A stretch of DNA of 64,000 nucleotides from Prochlorococcus sp. AG-409-N21 (GTDB lineage Bacteria; Cyanobacteriota; Cyanobacteriia; PCC-6307; Cyanobiaceae), in assembly GCA_003215415.1 (NCBI GenBank), contig QCKK01000008.1:1-64000 (forward strand), given 5' to 3'. Below, piece by piece: positions 43,906 through 53,680 of the stretch. The position numbers and the translations under genes are program-made. The notes beneath the pieces are model-generated. The model made no database searches. It saw only the letters and a program-made list of their open reading frames with translations, and had not been told where the DNA came from. Within the stretch, counting starts at the first letter, position 1, and the number at the start of each line of letters is the position of its first letter.

Positions 43906-45083
43906 TGATTCGTTTGCTAATTAGCACTGGGGAGGTATCGGGCGACTTGCAAGGCGGATTGTTGATTGAAGCTCTGCATCAAGAGGCCTATAAACGGTCT
44001 TTGCAATTAGAAGTGATTGCTTTGGGAGGACCAAGAATGCAATCAGCTGGTGCCGAATTGATAGCGAATACTGCCCCTATGGGTGCTATAGGACTTTGGG
44101 AAGCCTTACCTTTAGTTATTCCTACATTGAAATTGCAGGCACGAGTTGACAAATTTCTGCAAGATCAACAACTTGATCTGGTTGTCCTAATTGATTACAT
44201 GGGCCCAAACATTCGATTGGGTAATAGGATTAAAAATAGAATGCCAGATCTTCCTATTGTGTATTACATCGCACCTCAGGAATGGGCTTGGAGAGTGGGA
44301 GAAGGGGGGACAACAGATTTGATAAGTTTTTCAGATACTATTCTTGCAATTTTCGAAAAGGAAGCAGAGTTTTACTCTGGAAGAGGTGGAAATGTAACTT
44401 GGGTTGGTCATCCAATGCTGGATACATTTAAAGATTTAGTTGATCAGAATCAAGCAAGAGAAGTTTTAGGACTTAAACCAAATGAAAAGGTCTTATTGCT
44501 TTTTCCTGCATCTAGGAAACAGGAATTACGTTACATAATGCCTACTCTTGCGGCTACAGCCTCTCGTCTTCAGAAAAAGGATCCTTCCTTAAAAGTCTTT
44601 GTTCCTGCAGGCTTATCTTCTTTTGAAGAACCTCTTAATGATGCTTTAAAAGCTTCAGGAGTTGTTGGTAAAGTAATACCTGCTAAAAAAGTTGATGAAT
44701 TTAAACCATATTTATTTTCTGTAGCTGATTTAGCCTTAGGTAAGTCAGGTACAGTCAATATGGAATTAGCACTTAATAATGTTCCCCAATTGGTTGGCTA
44801 TAGAGTTAGCAGAGTTACAGCTTTTTTGGCCCGCAAAGTATTGAATTTTGAAGTTGACCACATCTCCCCTGTAAATCTTTTATTAAAAGAACGATTGATT
44901 CCTGAATTGGTTCAGGATGATTTTAATGTTGATACACTCTTCAAATTGGCAATGCCTCTACTAAGTAATCCTGAAGTTCGATTACCAATGCTTGAAGGTT
45001 ATAAAAGGTTGAAGAAAAAGTTAGGAGAACCAGGTGTTACTAATAGAGCAGCAAATGCTATACTTGATTTAGTCGTCTCATGA
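43905..45083 (+). CDS. lpxB: lipid-A-disaccharide synthase
   Basis: A 392-residue glycosyltransferase joining two acylated sugars. ATG 43905 overlaps the lpxA stop (TAATG); earlier open codons belong to another frame of lpx[34 protein letters not shown] and [13 protein letters not shown] are family motifs. msrA begins in the last four bases. Confidence 0.93.
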   Translation: MIRLLISTGEVSGDLQGGLLIEALHQEAYKRSLQLEVIALGGPRMQSAGAELIANTAPMGAIGLWEALPLVIPTLKLQARVDKFLQDQQLDLVVLIDYMGPNIRLGNRIKNRMPDLPIVYYIAPQEWAWRVGEGGTTDLISFSDTILAIFEKEAEFYSGRGGNVTWVGHPMLDTFKDLVDQNQAREVLGLKPNEKVLLLFPASRKQELRYIMPTLAATASRLQKKDPSLKVFVPAGLSSFEEPLNDALKASGVVGKVIPAKKVDEFKPYLFSVADLALGKSGTVNMELALNNVPQLVGYRVSRVTAFLARKVLNFEVDHISPVNLLLKERLIPELVQDDFNVDTLFKLAMPLLSNPEVRLPMLEGYKRLKKKLGEPGVTNRAANAILDLVVS

Positions 45084-45739
45084 AAAAGATAAAAAATAAA
45101 CCTTATAGATTTTGCCTGCTCTTTTGCTTGGTATTTGTTCTCTTATATTTACCTAATACTGCTCTTGCTTCAAATGAAGAGGCCTTCTTTGCTGGTGGTT
45201 GTTTCTGGTGCTTAGAGCATGATTTAGAAAATATACCTGGAGTTTTACTTGCTGAAAGTGGTTATTCGGGTGGAAATGTCAATTATCCTACTTACCGGGA
45301 GGTGAGCTCAGAAACAACAGGTCATCAAGAAACTGTCAAAGTACTTTTTGAAGCAAGCAAACTTGACTATAGAAAGTTGCTTAGAAATTATTGGAGGAAT
45401 ATCGATCCCTTTGATGAGGATGGCCAATTTTGTGATCAAGGCGATTCCTATAGGCCGATAATTTTTATAAATGGTGATCGACAGGAGTCCCAAGCGAGAG
45501 AAAGTCTTAAGTATGTAGCGAATGAGTTAGGCGTAGACGTTGAGGAATTGGGAGTGGAAATTAAGACCTTTACTAAATTTTGGCCTGCTGAGGAATACCA
45601 TCAGAATTATGCTGAGAAAAATAGCTTGAAATATCAGTTTTATAGATACAGTTGCGGGAGAGATTCGAGGTTAGAAAAAATTTGGGGCGACAATGCAAGA
45701 AAAGATACAAATTGGCCACTTTTACCCGGACAATTATAA
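45080..45739 (+). CDS. msrA: peptide methionine sulfoxide reductase MsrA, exported
   Basis: A 219-residue enzyme that repairs methionine-S-sulfoxide. The catalytic site is GCFWC near residue 41-45, and the recycling cysteines lie further on. A hydrophobic N-terminal segment ([20 protein letters not shown]) precedes the catalytic core, so this MsrA is probably exported or membrane anchored rather than cytoplasmic. The ATGA overlap with lpxB suggests co-translation. A periplasmic role would fit envelope protein repair. Confidence 0.9.
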   Translation: MKKIKNKPYRFCLLFCLVFVLLYLPNTALASNEEAFFAGGCFWCLEHDLENIPGVLLAESGYSGGNVNYPTYREVSSETTGHQETVKVLFEASKLDYRKLLRNYWRNIDPFDEDGQFCDQGDSYRPIIFINGDRQESQARESLKYVANELGVDVEELGVEIKTFTKFWPAEEYHQNYAEKNSLKYQFYRYSCGRDSRLEKIWGDNARKDTNWPLLPGQL

Positions 45740-45856
45740 GGAAATAATTAAACTGGTATCAAGATGTACTATTTACTTGGCTTAAATGCGGGTTTTCACC
45801 CATCCCTAAGTAAAGAAAATTCGTTACCATCTTAAGCATGTTTGTGGGGGAAATGT

Positions 45857-46075
45857 ATGTATGTCCTGACCGTTAAAGATGGTCTTGTTACTCGCTTCGT
45901 AGGTCCCTATCCAAGTCCAAAGCAAGCTTCTGACGATCTTGAAAGGGTTTTGGCTTCTTGCTCGGATAGAGCTCGTTGGCAAATTCATGCACTTGAAAGT
46001 CCTCAGAATCGTGTTTTCGCTGAACGAATAAATAAAAGAGAAAGAGATTTGGCTAATCATATAGTTGCATCTTAA
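45857..46075 (+). CDS. small soluble hypothetical protein
   Basis: A 72-residue protein from ATG 45857: MYVLTVKDGLVTRFVGPYPS and a helical remainder with LERVLASCSDRARWQIHALES. The GGGGGA stretch 6-11 bases before this ATG decides the start over an upstream GTG. Compact, one Cys, probably an alpha/beta fold. It looks like a picocyanobacterial core family but I cannot name it. Confidence 0.6.
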   Translation: MYVLTVKDGLVTRFVGPYPSPKQASDDLERVLASCSDRARWQIHALESPQNRVFAERINKRERDLANHIVAS

Positions 46076-46183
46076 TTAGTTTTTAGACGCTTAAAAAGTG
46101 TGTATTTAGGAATTAAATAAATCAATTAAAATTTAGTAAATGTTTAATCTAAGAATTTTTAAACTAATTTTTCTACTTCTAAT

Positions 46184-47674
46184 TTAATTGGTCTGTGAAT
46201 CACTATCTGAGCGGCAGACCAAGTTAACAAGTGTTCTAACCCCATAGCCTGTAGCTCCAGCTGGGTTGATATCCCTATCTTTTTCAGCCCAAACAGGTCC
46301 AGCAATATCTATATGAGCCCAGGCTATATCTGGTTCGACAAATTCTTTTAGGAATAGTGCAGCAGTAATTGATCCACCTGCTCTGGGGCCAGTGTTTTTA
46401 AGGTCAGCTAGTAAAGATTTGAGCCCATCTTTATAGGAATTGTAAAGCGGCATTCTCCAGATTCCTTCTCCGGCTGCATTTGCTGCATTTTTTATGCTTT
46501 CAGCCAATGCATCGCTCTCTGTCCATAGGCCAGCAATTTCATCACCAAGAGCAATAACACAAGCACCCGTAAGTGTTGCTAAGTCGATAATTTCATCAGG
46601 ATTTAGTTTGCATGCATATACAAGTGCATCTGCAAGGGTTAGCCTTCCCTCCGCATCTGTATTGTTGATTTCTATTGTTTTTCCATTTGAGGCTTTGACA
46701 ATATCTCCAGGATGAACAGCCGAACCATTTACCATATTCTCGCATGAAGCAATTATGAAATGAATTTCTACATTTGGAGGACAAATCTTTGATATTGCAT
46801 TTGCTGTGCCGAGAACTGCTGCGCTCCCACCCATATCAAATTTCATTAATTCAATTTGTGCAGCACCTACCTTTAGGTTGTACCCTCCAGAGTCAAATGT
46901 TAGTCCCTTGCCAACTAACGCAATTCGACGTTTAATTGTGCCTTTTGGTTTATACTTTAAGTGTATAAATTTTGGCTCTAGGTCTGAGCCTTGACTTACA
47001 GCCAGATAGGCTCCCATTCCCTTTTCTAAGCATTTCTTCTTATCTAGAATAGTTAAAGTCATGCTAGATGATTCTGCAATGATTTCTGCTTTTTTTGCGA
47101 GAATTGATGGGGTTAGTTCGTTAGGTGGCGCGTCCACAAGCTCTCTAGCAAATTCAACCCCATCACATATTGAATTAACATTTTTGGATAATTGTTGAAT
47201 GTTTTCAGTAACACCAATCAATTCAACTTTTGAAGGTATGTCTTTTGGCTTAGGTTCGCTTAAAAAACGGATATCTTTATAAAGTGAAAGGCGAATAGCT
47301 TCTGATACAGCTTGTGCAGCAGCAGTAGAATTAAATGGATTCCATGGAAGAGCTATGCCTAAGGTTCCTTTAATCCCTTGGCTCTCTTTCGCGGCAATCG
47401 CTCCTGCTCTTCTTAAGTCATTTAATTCCAATTCTTCAGGGATTCCCAACCCTATGAGCACAATTTTGTAAGGGTTCCCATCTAAGAGTTGAAAAATTGC
47501 GAGGTCTCCTTCTTTGCCGGTAAAAGTTTTTTGTTGAAGACTTTTTTCAAGGGAGTTTCCACATAGTTTTTCTAGTGCTGGAATGTTTTCTTTAAGGTCC
47601 GATTCAAGTAAACCTAGGGCCAGTACATCCCCTGACCAGCTTTCAAGACTTGCTGGAGTGAGGGAAATTTGCAT
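46184..47674 (-). CDS. pepA: leucyl aminopeptidase (M17)
   Basis: A 496-residue metallo-exopeptidase with the M17 signature NTDAEGRLTLADALVYA and the metal-binding DSGGYNLK region near residue 265. It removes N-terminal leucine and other residues in the cytoplasm. Normal length; ATG 47674 start, co-directional with the GIY-YIG gene upstream (39-base gap). Confidence 0.94.
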   Translation of the reverse strand: MQISLTPASLESWSGDVLALGLLESDLKENIPALEKLCGNSLEKSLQQKTFTGKEGDLAIFQLLDGNPYKIVLIGLGIPEELELNDLRRAGAIAAKESQGIKGTLGIALPWNPFNSTAAAQAVSEAIRLSLYKDIRFLSEPKPKDIPSKVELIGVTENIQQLSKNVNSICDGVEFARELVDAPPNELTPSILAKKAEIIAESSSMTLTILDKKKCLEKGMGAYLAVSQGSDLEPKFIHLKYKPKGTIKRRIALVGKGLTFDSGGYNLKVGAAQIELMKFDMGGSAAVLGTANAISKICPPNVEIHFIIASCENMVNGSAVHPGDIVKASNGKTIEINNTDAEGRLTLADALVYACKLNPDEIIDLATLTGACVIALGDEIAGLWTESDALAESIKNAANAAGEGIWRMPLYNSYKDGLKSLLADLKNTGPRAGGSITAALFLKEFVEPDIAWAHIDIAGPVWAEKDRDINPAGATGYGVRTLVNLVCRSDSDSQTN

Positions 47675-47713
47675 TGATTGAGGAGGATTGAGGTTTGTAT
47701 TTTAGCTATGTTT

Positions 47714-48304
47714 TTACTTGATATCAGATGTGAAAGGCGTGGACCAGCGGTTTCTGGTTTCTTTGTTGAAAGGAGGTAGCCAGAGTTGGATTAGTTTTTG
47801 TTCCAGTTTCCTTCTTGCCTTTGTGGTCTTAGGAACATCTGTCCAGAAGCGAATATTTAAATTGCTATTAAGCCCTACTTTTGAAAGCGCCTGTGAATAA
47901 GAGGCGATATATTCTTTGCAATCGTGATCTCCCTTCCATCTAAGATCGGCGGAAACTGTTTCACCTATATATAGAAGAATTGGTGTTTTAAATCCTTCTG
48001 GCAAGTCCATTACCAAATAAATTGCAGGTCCACTGTGAGGTTTGTTTGGCAATTGCCAAAAATTCATAGGGAGTGGTGCTATCTCTAGTGGGTTAAATCC
48101 ATCCAGATCTTTTGACTCTTTTGTTTCGAAAAAACAAAATTGCTTGGTTGAGTCTATATCGCCATTGAAAAGTCTTGCTTGAGAGTTCTGAATATTTTTT
48201 TGCCAGGATGTTAAAAGATCTTTGCTTATTAATAAATCATTTTCATTTGAGTCTATTTCTACTAATGCATCTTCTGTGAATAGTTGACCTTGAACTCTCT
48301 TCAT
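47714..48304 (-). CDS. GIY-YIG domain protein
   Basis: A 196-residue protein whose central region reads GPAIYLVMD..ILLYIGETVSADLRWKGDHDC, the two-stranded GIY-YIG nuclease motif with the Arg at ADLRWK, and a C-terminal LEQKLIQLWLPPFNKETRNRW with Glu and Asn of the active site. The N-terminal 80 residues are unfamiliar. A structure-specific endonuclease or a repair-linked nuclease is likely. It overlaps no gene; an HhH protein gene lies 9 bases upstream, so they are probably co-transcribed. Confidence 0.7.
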   Translation of the reverse strand: MKRVQGQLFTEDALVEIDSNENDLLISKDLLTSWQKNIQNSQARLFNGDIDSTKQFCFFETKESKDLDGFNPLEIAPLPMNFWQLPNKPHSGPAIYLVMDLPEGFKTPILLYIGETVSADLRWKGDHDCKEYIASYSQALSKVGLNSNLNIRFWTDVPKTTKARRKLEQKLIQLWLPPFNKETRNRWSTPFTSDIK

Positions 48305-48313
48305 TTTTTGTTA

Positions 48314-48940
48314 TTAGCGCCCAGGTGGAAGTATTGGACCAGTAGGCTTTGAACCGAATCTTACATTGCCTATTAATGCTTCAATTGCTGGAGCAGGTAA
48401 AATTAATCTCTCTTGAAGATCTGCAAGATCATCAAAAGGTTGAATTTGACGCTCTTTGATTAAGCGAATTAGCCTTTCTTCTGGCCAATTGAGAACTGCT
48501 TTAAGGTTTGAATGTGTGGCTTGGTTGATATCTAAGCGTCTATATTGTGTAATATTTGGTGGTGAACCATACCATCTAAAAATCAGATAAGGTTTCCAAT
48601 CCTCTGCAATATGGTAGGGAAGCTCTAATAATTTTACAAGATCTTCATTCCCACTGAGTTGGACCCCTCCCCTTTGCAACCTTAATAGAAGTTCGACCAT
48701 TTCATCTGTACAACCTGGTAATTGCCTCCAATCGGAAGAGGTGGCTCGATTTACATCAATTGTGAAGGATGGCTTTCGATGAATATCTGAATATTTTCTC
48801 TTAAGCTTTACGAATTCATTCTCTATTGAATTAATTACTCCAGGCTCTTTGGCAGTATTTTTTATTGTTTTATTTGGTAAATGCCCTGTAGCCCTAAGGA
48901 TTTTTCGGGCCAAAGGATCTAACCAGTGGCCTTTGGCCAT
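48314..48940 (-). CDS. helix-hairpin-helix DNA-binding protein (ComEA-like)
   Basis: A 208-residue protein with two HhH-type repeats: DVNRATSSDWRQLPGCTDEMVELLLRLQR and DINQATHSNLKAVLNWPEERLIRLI. HhH units bind DNA without sequence preference. ComEA proteins have a membrane anchor; here no signal peptide is seen, so it may act in the cytoplasm, for example with the GIY-YIG protein encoded 9 bases downstream. Confidence 0.75.
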   Translation of the reverse strand: MAKGHWLDPLARKILRATGHLPNKTIKNTAKEPGVINSIENEFVKLKRKYSDIHRKPSFTIDVNRATSSDWRQLPGCTDEMVELLLRLQRGGVQLSGNEDLVKLLELPYHIAEDWKPYLIFRWYGSPPNITQYRRLDINQATHSNLKAVLNWPEERLIRLIKERQIQPFDDLADLQERLILPAPAIEALIGNVRFGSKPTGPILPPGR

Positions 48941-48998
48941 ACCTTTAAGACTCTCTTTATGTGACTTTGCAAGTCATAAAAGCTATGAAAAGGTCAAG

Positions 48999-49094
48999 AT
49001 GCAAGGCCTTCAAGCACTCCTTTTTTTTTTTTTAGGTAGTTCATATTCAATATTGACTGAGTTAAGGTCGGTATGGTTCTTACCACTTCCTTAG
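48999..49094 (+). CDS. candidate microprotein containing a 13-T tract
   Basis: ATG 48999 to TAG 49092-49094, 31 residues, MQGLQALLFFFLGSSYSILT plus 11 more. AAGG lies five bases upstream. The T tract at 49021-49033 encodes the hydrophobic run LLFFFL. A slippage of one T would shift the frame. Protein-like but unproven. Confidence 0.25.
   Translation: MQGLQALLFFFLGSSYSILTELRSVWFLPLP
49021..49033. repeat. 13-base homopolymer T tract
   Basis: Thirteen T in a row, between the divergent genes ending at 48940 and starting at 49252. Such tracts are hotspots for replication slippage and for sequencing error. Confidence 0.9.
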
Positions 49095-49251
49095 AAATGA
49101 GGTTTCAGAGAGAATTGTCCAAGTTGGTTGCAGCTTCCCTGAATGCCTCTCCTCTTATAGAGAGCATCTCAAGTCGCAAATTAGTAACTGGATGAAGCTC
49201 TGACTTTCTTTAGAAGTCCTTGGGGAAGTAATTCTTTTAAAAAGACATGTT

Positions 49252-49566
49252 ATGGCATTTTTTGAATCGGAGATAGTTCAGGAGGAAGCTAAGCGCTTAT
49301 TTAATGATTATCAGCAGCTAATGCAGTTAGGAGGTGATTATGGAAAGTTTGATCGTGAGGGCAAGAAAAAGTTTATAGATACTATGGAAGAGCTAATGCA
49401 AAGATATAGAGTTTTCATGAAGCGATTTGAGCTTTCTGAAGATTTTCAAGCCAAAATGACTGTTGAACAGCTTCGCACACAATTGAGTCAATTTGGGATG
49501 ACTCCTGAGCAGATGTTTGAACAAATGAACAAAACGCTTGAGAGGATGAAGAGTCAAATTGATTGA
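49252..49566 (+). CDS. DUF1825 family protein
   Basis: A 104-residue, fully soluble and helical protein. MAFFESEIVQEEAKRLFNDYQ and the later ELMQRYRVFMKRFELSEDFQAKMTVEQL match the DUF1825 family, which is near-universal in cyanobacteria and has no established function. It starts at ATG 49252, 63 bases before tyrS, with which it may be co-transcribed. Confidence 0.85.
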   Translation: MAFFESEIVQEEAKRLFNDYQQLMQLGGDYGKFDREGKKKFIDTMEELMQRYRVFMKRFELSEDFQAKMTVEQLRTQLSQFGMTPEQMFEQMNKTLERMKSQID

Positions 49567-49629
49567 GTTTCTTCTTCTCCTAAATAAATTCTTTTCATTT
49601 TCCCCATTTGAAATATTAGAGAATCTCAC

Positions 49630-50877
49630 ATGCCAGAAATTCCCAATTATTTTCCAGCTTGGTTGAATAGAGGCATGGTTGATATTTTCCCTTCAGGGGA
49701 AGATAATGATCCTGATCAAAATATATTATCTAGGCTGAAACAATCGTCTATCAATCAAGAACCTCTTCGAATCAAGTTAGGTATAGATCCAACAGGTACT
49801 GAAATTCATTTAGGCCATAGCATTCTTTTTAGAAAGTTAAGAGCTTTTCAGGATGCAGGTCACACAGCAGTTTTGATAATTGGTGATTTCACAGCTTGTA
49901 TTGGTGACCCAACTGGAAAGAGTAGTACAAGAGTTCAATTATCTAGCCAAGAAGTAGAGGAAAATGCCAAGACATATTTAAAACAGCTTGGGCAAGGAAT
50001 GGACCCTGAGAGGTCTCTTCTTGATTTTAAAACTCCAGGAAGATTAGAAATTAGGAGGAATAGTGAGTGGCTGTCTAAGTTAAATCTCAATCAAATAATT
50101 GATCTTTTAGGGACAGCGACGGTAGGCCAAATGTTGGCTAAAGAAGATTTCGGGAAAAGATATTCATCAGGAACCCAGATTTCTCTTCATGAGTTTCTTT
50201 ATCCTTTGCTCCAAGGGTTTGATTCAGTAGTTGTTAAATCTGATATTGAGTTGGGAGGTACTGACCAGAAATTCAATGTCGCTATTGGAAGAGATCTTCA
50301 ACGGCACTTTAATCAAAGGCCTCAATTTGGGCTATTGCTTCCCCTGCTAGTTGGACTTGATGGAACAAAGAAGATGAGTAAAAGTCTGAACAATACTGTT
50401 GGAATATCAGAAGACCCTTTATCTATGTATTCCAAGTTGGAAAAGATACCAGATGATTTGGTTGGTAGTTATATAACTCTCCTTACGGACTTAGACCCTC
50501 ATTTAATGCCTTTAGATCCACGTGAGGCACAGAAGGAAATGGCTTTAGCAATTACTTCTAATCGGCATGGTGAGGAAGCAGCAAAAGCTGCACAAAATGA
50601 TGCTTGTAAATTAATCTCCGGTGCTAAAAATTCATTTGCTGAAGTCCCAGAAGTTTCTTTGGCAAAAGTTAATTTTCCTGCTAAAGCATTTTATTTGTTA
50701 AGTGCGCTGGGAGTTTCTGTTAGTAGTAGTGAGGCTCGGAGACAAATTAAAGGGGGTAGCGTCCGATTGGATGGTGAGAAAATTGTTGATCCAAATCTTG
50801 TTTTTGAAAATCCAAGTGGCCTAAGAGGAAAGGTTTTGCAAATTGGTAAGAAGACCTTTAGGCGCCTTGCTAATTAA
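49630..50877 (+). CDS. tyrS: tyrosyl-tRNA synthetase
   Basis: A 415-residue class I synthetase. The HIGH-like motif is HLGHS (in [15 protein letters not shown]) and KMSKS is [11 protein letters not shown]-terminal S4 domain ([21 protein letters not shown]) binds tRNA. Length is normal for the cyanobacterial form. pyrF follows 23 bases later. Confidence 0.96.
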   Translation: MPEIPNYFPAWLNRGMVDIFPSGEDNDPDQNILSRLKQSSINQEPLRIKLGIDPTGTEIHLGHSILFRKLRAFQDAGHTAVLIIGDFTACIGDPTGKSSTRVQLSSQEVEENAKTYLKQLGQGMDPERSLLDFKTPGRLEIRRNSEWLSKLNLNQIIDLLGTATVGQMLAKEDFGKRYSSGTQISLHEFLYPLLQGFDSVVVKSDIELGGTDQKFNVAIGRDLQRHFNQRPQFGLLLPLLVGLDGTKKMSKSLNNTVGISEDPLSMYSKLEKIPDDLVGSYITLLTDLDPHLMPLDPREAQKEMALAITSNRHGEEAAKAAQNDACKLISGAKNSFAEVPEVSLAKVNFPAKAFYLLSALGVSVSSSEARRQIKGGSVRLDGEKIVDPNLVFENPSGLRGKVLQIGKKTFRRLAN

Positions 50878-50900
50878 TATAATGAGGTAACAATCTTTTT

Positions 50901-51623
50901 ATGAATATATGTTCTAGTCCTGCTGACAAAATAATTGTAGCTTTGGATGGTATGGAAAGGGATGAAGCCATTTCTTTCGCCTCAAAATTGCCTGGTTTGC
51001 GTTGGGTAAAGGTTGGTCTCGAACTTTTTTTAAAGGGTGGTCCACAAATAGTTTTTGACTTAAGGGAACAGGGACTTTGTGTTTTTTTAGACCTTAAGTT
51101 TCACGATATTCCAATCACCATGGCGAGGGCATGTAGAAGTGCAGCAACATTAGGTGCTGAGCTAATTACAGTTCATGCATGTGCTGGGAAAGAAGCTCTT
51201 TGTGCAGCACAGATTGCTGCAGCTGATGGAGCGTTAGAGAGTGGTTTTTCTCCGCCAACTTTGTTAGCGGTCACTGTTTTAACTAGTTGGGATGTTCAGC
51301 GAATGTCTAAAGAACTTTTTATTAATCAAACCATGATAGAGAGAGTAGAGGGGCTTGCAAAGTTGGCTTATGAAGCTGGTATTGGTGGTTTGGTTTGTTC
51401 CCCAGAGGAAACAAGTCATTTGAGAAAAATTTATCCAATGTCATGTGAAATAGTTACGCCTGGTATTCGTTTTAAAGGGGATTCCAATGATGACCAGTCA
51501 AGGGTGATGAGCCCTAAAGAAGCTATTCAAGCAGGGGCTACTCGTTTGGTTGTAGGTCGTTCAATAACAAGAGCTGTAGACCAGGCCGATGCATTTTCTC
51601 AATGTTGTTTGCAGCTTGCTTGA
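50901..51623 (+). CDS. pyrF: orotidine-5'-phosphate decarboxylase
   Basis: A 240-residue TIM-barrel enzyme, the last step of UMP synthesis. The signature [17 protein letters not shown] is at about residues 59-75. Length normal. It follows tyrS and is convergent with plsY, whose stop lies directly next to its own. Confidence 0.95.
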   Translation: MNICSSPADKIIVALDGMERDEAISFASKLPGLRWVKVGLELFLKGGPQIVFDLREQGLCVFLDLKFHDIPITMARACRSAATLGAELITVHACAGKEALCAAQIAAADGALESGFSPPTLLAVTVLTSWDVQRMSKELFINQTMIERVEGLAKLAYEAGIGGLVCSPEETSHLRKIYPMSCEIVTPGIRFKGDSNDDQSRVMSPKEAIQAGATRLVVGRSITRAVDQADAFSQCCLQLA

Positions 51624-52253
51624 TTAGATTTTATTTGATTTTCCGACCCTAGGCTCTGTACCATTTAATAATCGCTTAAAATTACTTCGATGCCTCCAAA
51701 CAACCAAGAGCATTGATGCAATAGACAAATATAAATAAGCAGGTCGAAAAGTATTGGAATGAAAGCTAATTAACATTGTTATTGGCAGACTCAAAGCCGC
51801 AAATATGCTTGATAAAGATACAATTCTAGTAATGCTAAATACACCAATAAATATCACTAAACTGCTTAGTCCAACTTGCCAAGATATTCCCACTAGAATT
51901 CCTAAGCCTGTAGCAACAGCTTTGCCACCTTTCCCTTCCAACCAAATTGGCCAAATATGTCCAGCTAATGCTGTAAGACCTACGGCTATATGCCAGTAAT
52001 CATTTGTTAAGAGTGTTCTTGCTATCGCTATAGCAATCGTTCCTTTCCCAACATCTAAGAAAAAAACAATTAGTGCAGGGAATTTCCCGATTTGACGAAG
52101 AACATTTGTTGCACCTGTTGAGCCTGAACCAAGTTCACGCAAATCTACTCCTGCGATCCATTTGGCTGCTAAATATCCTGATGGGATTGAGCCAAGAAGG
52201 TAACCAACTAGAACTAAAGCTAGACCTATTAGTTGAGAATTAATAGTCATCAA
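51624..52253 (-). CDS. plsY: glycerol-3-phosphate acyltransferase
   Basis: A 209-residue membrane enzyme that uses acyl-phosphate to acylate glycerol-3-phosphate, the first step in phospholipid synthesis. Signature loops GSGSTGATNVLR and GKGGKAVATGLG are present. It overlaps DUF3086 gene by four bases (ATGA) and is last in a five-gene minus-strand string. Confidence 0.94.
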   Translation of the reverse strand: MMTINSQLIGLALVLVGYLLGSIPSGYLAAKWIAGVDLRELGSGSTGATNVLRQIGKFPALIVFFLDVGKGTIAIAIARTLLTNDYWHIAVGLTALAGHIWPIWLEGKGGKAVATGLGILVGISWQVGLSSLVIFIGVFSITRIVSLSSIFAALSLPITMLISFHSNTFRPAYLYLSIASMLLVVWRHRSNFKRLLNGTEPRVGKSNKI

Positions 52254-53227
52254 TAAAATTCCTCCTCTTCATACAATTCTTCTGGCTCAGCTGCAAATGC
52301 GAGCCATAAAGGGAATTGAAGTACAGGAATCTCAATAATTCTTTCTGCTGCGTCAATAATGATAAGAGGTACTTCTCCTCTTTCCTCTAATCGATCTGCT
52401 CTTTCTATTAGGCCATCAGCACGTTCAAAAAGGACGATCCCACTGTTTGGTCCAAAATCTTCTCTTGTAAGTCCTAAAGAATCTTGAAGACCTCTTCTCC
52501 ATTCGCCTAGTCTTTCTGGCTGCCCAGCTAAAACGAGAGTTTGAAAACGGTCTCCATAAAGCTCTCCAAGAATTGAAATCAATGCAGATGCGGCAAGAAT
52601 ATTTTTGGGTCTACTGCCAAGGCTGGGCTGAGCACCTCTTCCTCCTTGACTGAAAAACCAGTCCTCTAGAAGTTGCTGTTCTTTTTTCTCAATGCTTCTC
52701 CTTAGTTTCCATGGCTCTGCATAAAAGTCTGGTTGGCCTGAAAATTTAAGAAGAAAATCGCGGATTAAAGTTTCATCAGGTTTAAAAGTATCTGAAACGG
52801 CTGGAATAAGCTCACTTTCTTCTGTTTGAGTAGTTGTACTTATTGAATCTAATGGCGAAGGCTGGACTAAAACTTGTTGAACTCCTAATTCTAATTTCTC
52901 GGCTGAATGAGCGAGGTTTTGAAGAGCAGAATTTAAGTAGTCTTGGAATCCTTTGACACGTCTCGCTATTGCATCGGATTGCCCTGCAAAGGAAGTTTGA
53001 ATTTCTTGCTCTAATTGAGATTTTCGTTTCTCCAGAACTTCAATTTCTTTTATGATTTTTTCTCTATTGCCATGTAGTTCTTTTAGGGCTAGTTCAAGAA
53101 TAGGGCTAAGTACTTTTGGATCAATTGTGGATGGAGTTGATTCGTCATTGACTTTTATAGCCAATGATTTCTTGGAAGATTCTTGCTCTTTCCTTTCCTC
53201 TTCAAATGGTAGCTCTGCTTCAGGCAT
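52250..53227 (-). CDS. DUF3086 family protein
   Basis: A 325-residue soluble protein with a charged N-terminal coiled-coil (LKELHGNREKIIKEIEVLEKRKSQLEQEIQ) near residues 48-78 and a C-terminal globular part (NILAASALISILGELYGDRFQTLVLAG then PLIIIDAAERIIEIPVLQFPLW). This layout is typical of cyanobacterial DUF3086 proteins. No catalytic motif seen. It may act with its operon partners at the membrane; that is inference. Confidence 0.7.
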   Translation of the reverse strand: MPEAELPFEEERKEQESSKKSLAIKVNDESTPSTIDPKVLSPILELALKELHGNREKIIKEIEVLEKRKSQLEQEIQTSFAGQSDAIARRVKGFQDYLNSALQNLAHSAEKLELGVQQVLVQPSPLDSISTTTQTEESELIPAVSDTFKPDETLIRDFLLKFSGQPDFYAEPWKLRRSIEKKEQQLLEDWFFSQGGRGAQPSLGSRPKNILAASALISILGELYGDRFQTLVLAGQPERLGEWRRGLQDSLGLTREDFGPNSGIVLFERADGLIERADRLEERGEVPLIIIDAAERIIEIPVLQFPLWLAFAAEPEELYEEEEFY

Positions 53228-53257
53228 TAATTCTAAGGTGAGGGGACTATTGAGTAT

Positions 53258-53680
53258 TTAGGAGGAGCTAGAAGCTTCTACTTTAGGTTTTTCTAATTCA
53301 CCTACTTTTAATTGAAGTTGTTTCTCCAGCGTGATTGGATCAAAGAGAATTGGCAACAGGTGAGGGCTTGCCTTTTCACGGAAGTAAAAAATTCCTGGAA
53401 GCCAAGGTAGAAAAATTCGCCATGCCAACCAGTTTTCAAATGGAAAATTTCGTAGTTCTCTCTCAAGTTGCCAAACAATCATTGCTTTTTCTGTAAATTC
53501 CAGGCGTAGTATGAATGTTTGAATTAATAAAAATAGACCAAAGGTAATAATCAAGATTGATGGCCATGGATGAAGTGGTAAAGGGAGTAATCCAATACCT
53601 AATAGAGTTATAAGAATTGGCAGCCTAGGAGAAGGTTTTAAGATCATTTGGTTATTGGTTTCGAGTTGGTTTAGAGGCAT
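53258..53680 (-). CDS. DUF3119 family membrane protein
   Basis: A 140-residue protein with two close hydrophobic helices (LPILITLLGIGLLPLPLHPWPSILIITFGLFLL), an amphipathic region, and FENWLAWRIFLPWLPGIFYFRE, which is family-typical. The start is adjacent to the mlaE stop, so translation is likely coupled. No function known. Confidence 0.75.
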   Translation of the reverse strand: MPLNQLETNNQMILKPSPRLPILITLLGIGLLPLPLHPWPSILIITFGLFLLIQTFILRLEFTEKAMIVWQLERELRNFPFENWLAWRIFLPWLPGIFYFREKASPHLLPILFDPITLEKQLQLKVGELEKPKVEASSSS

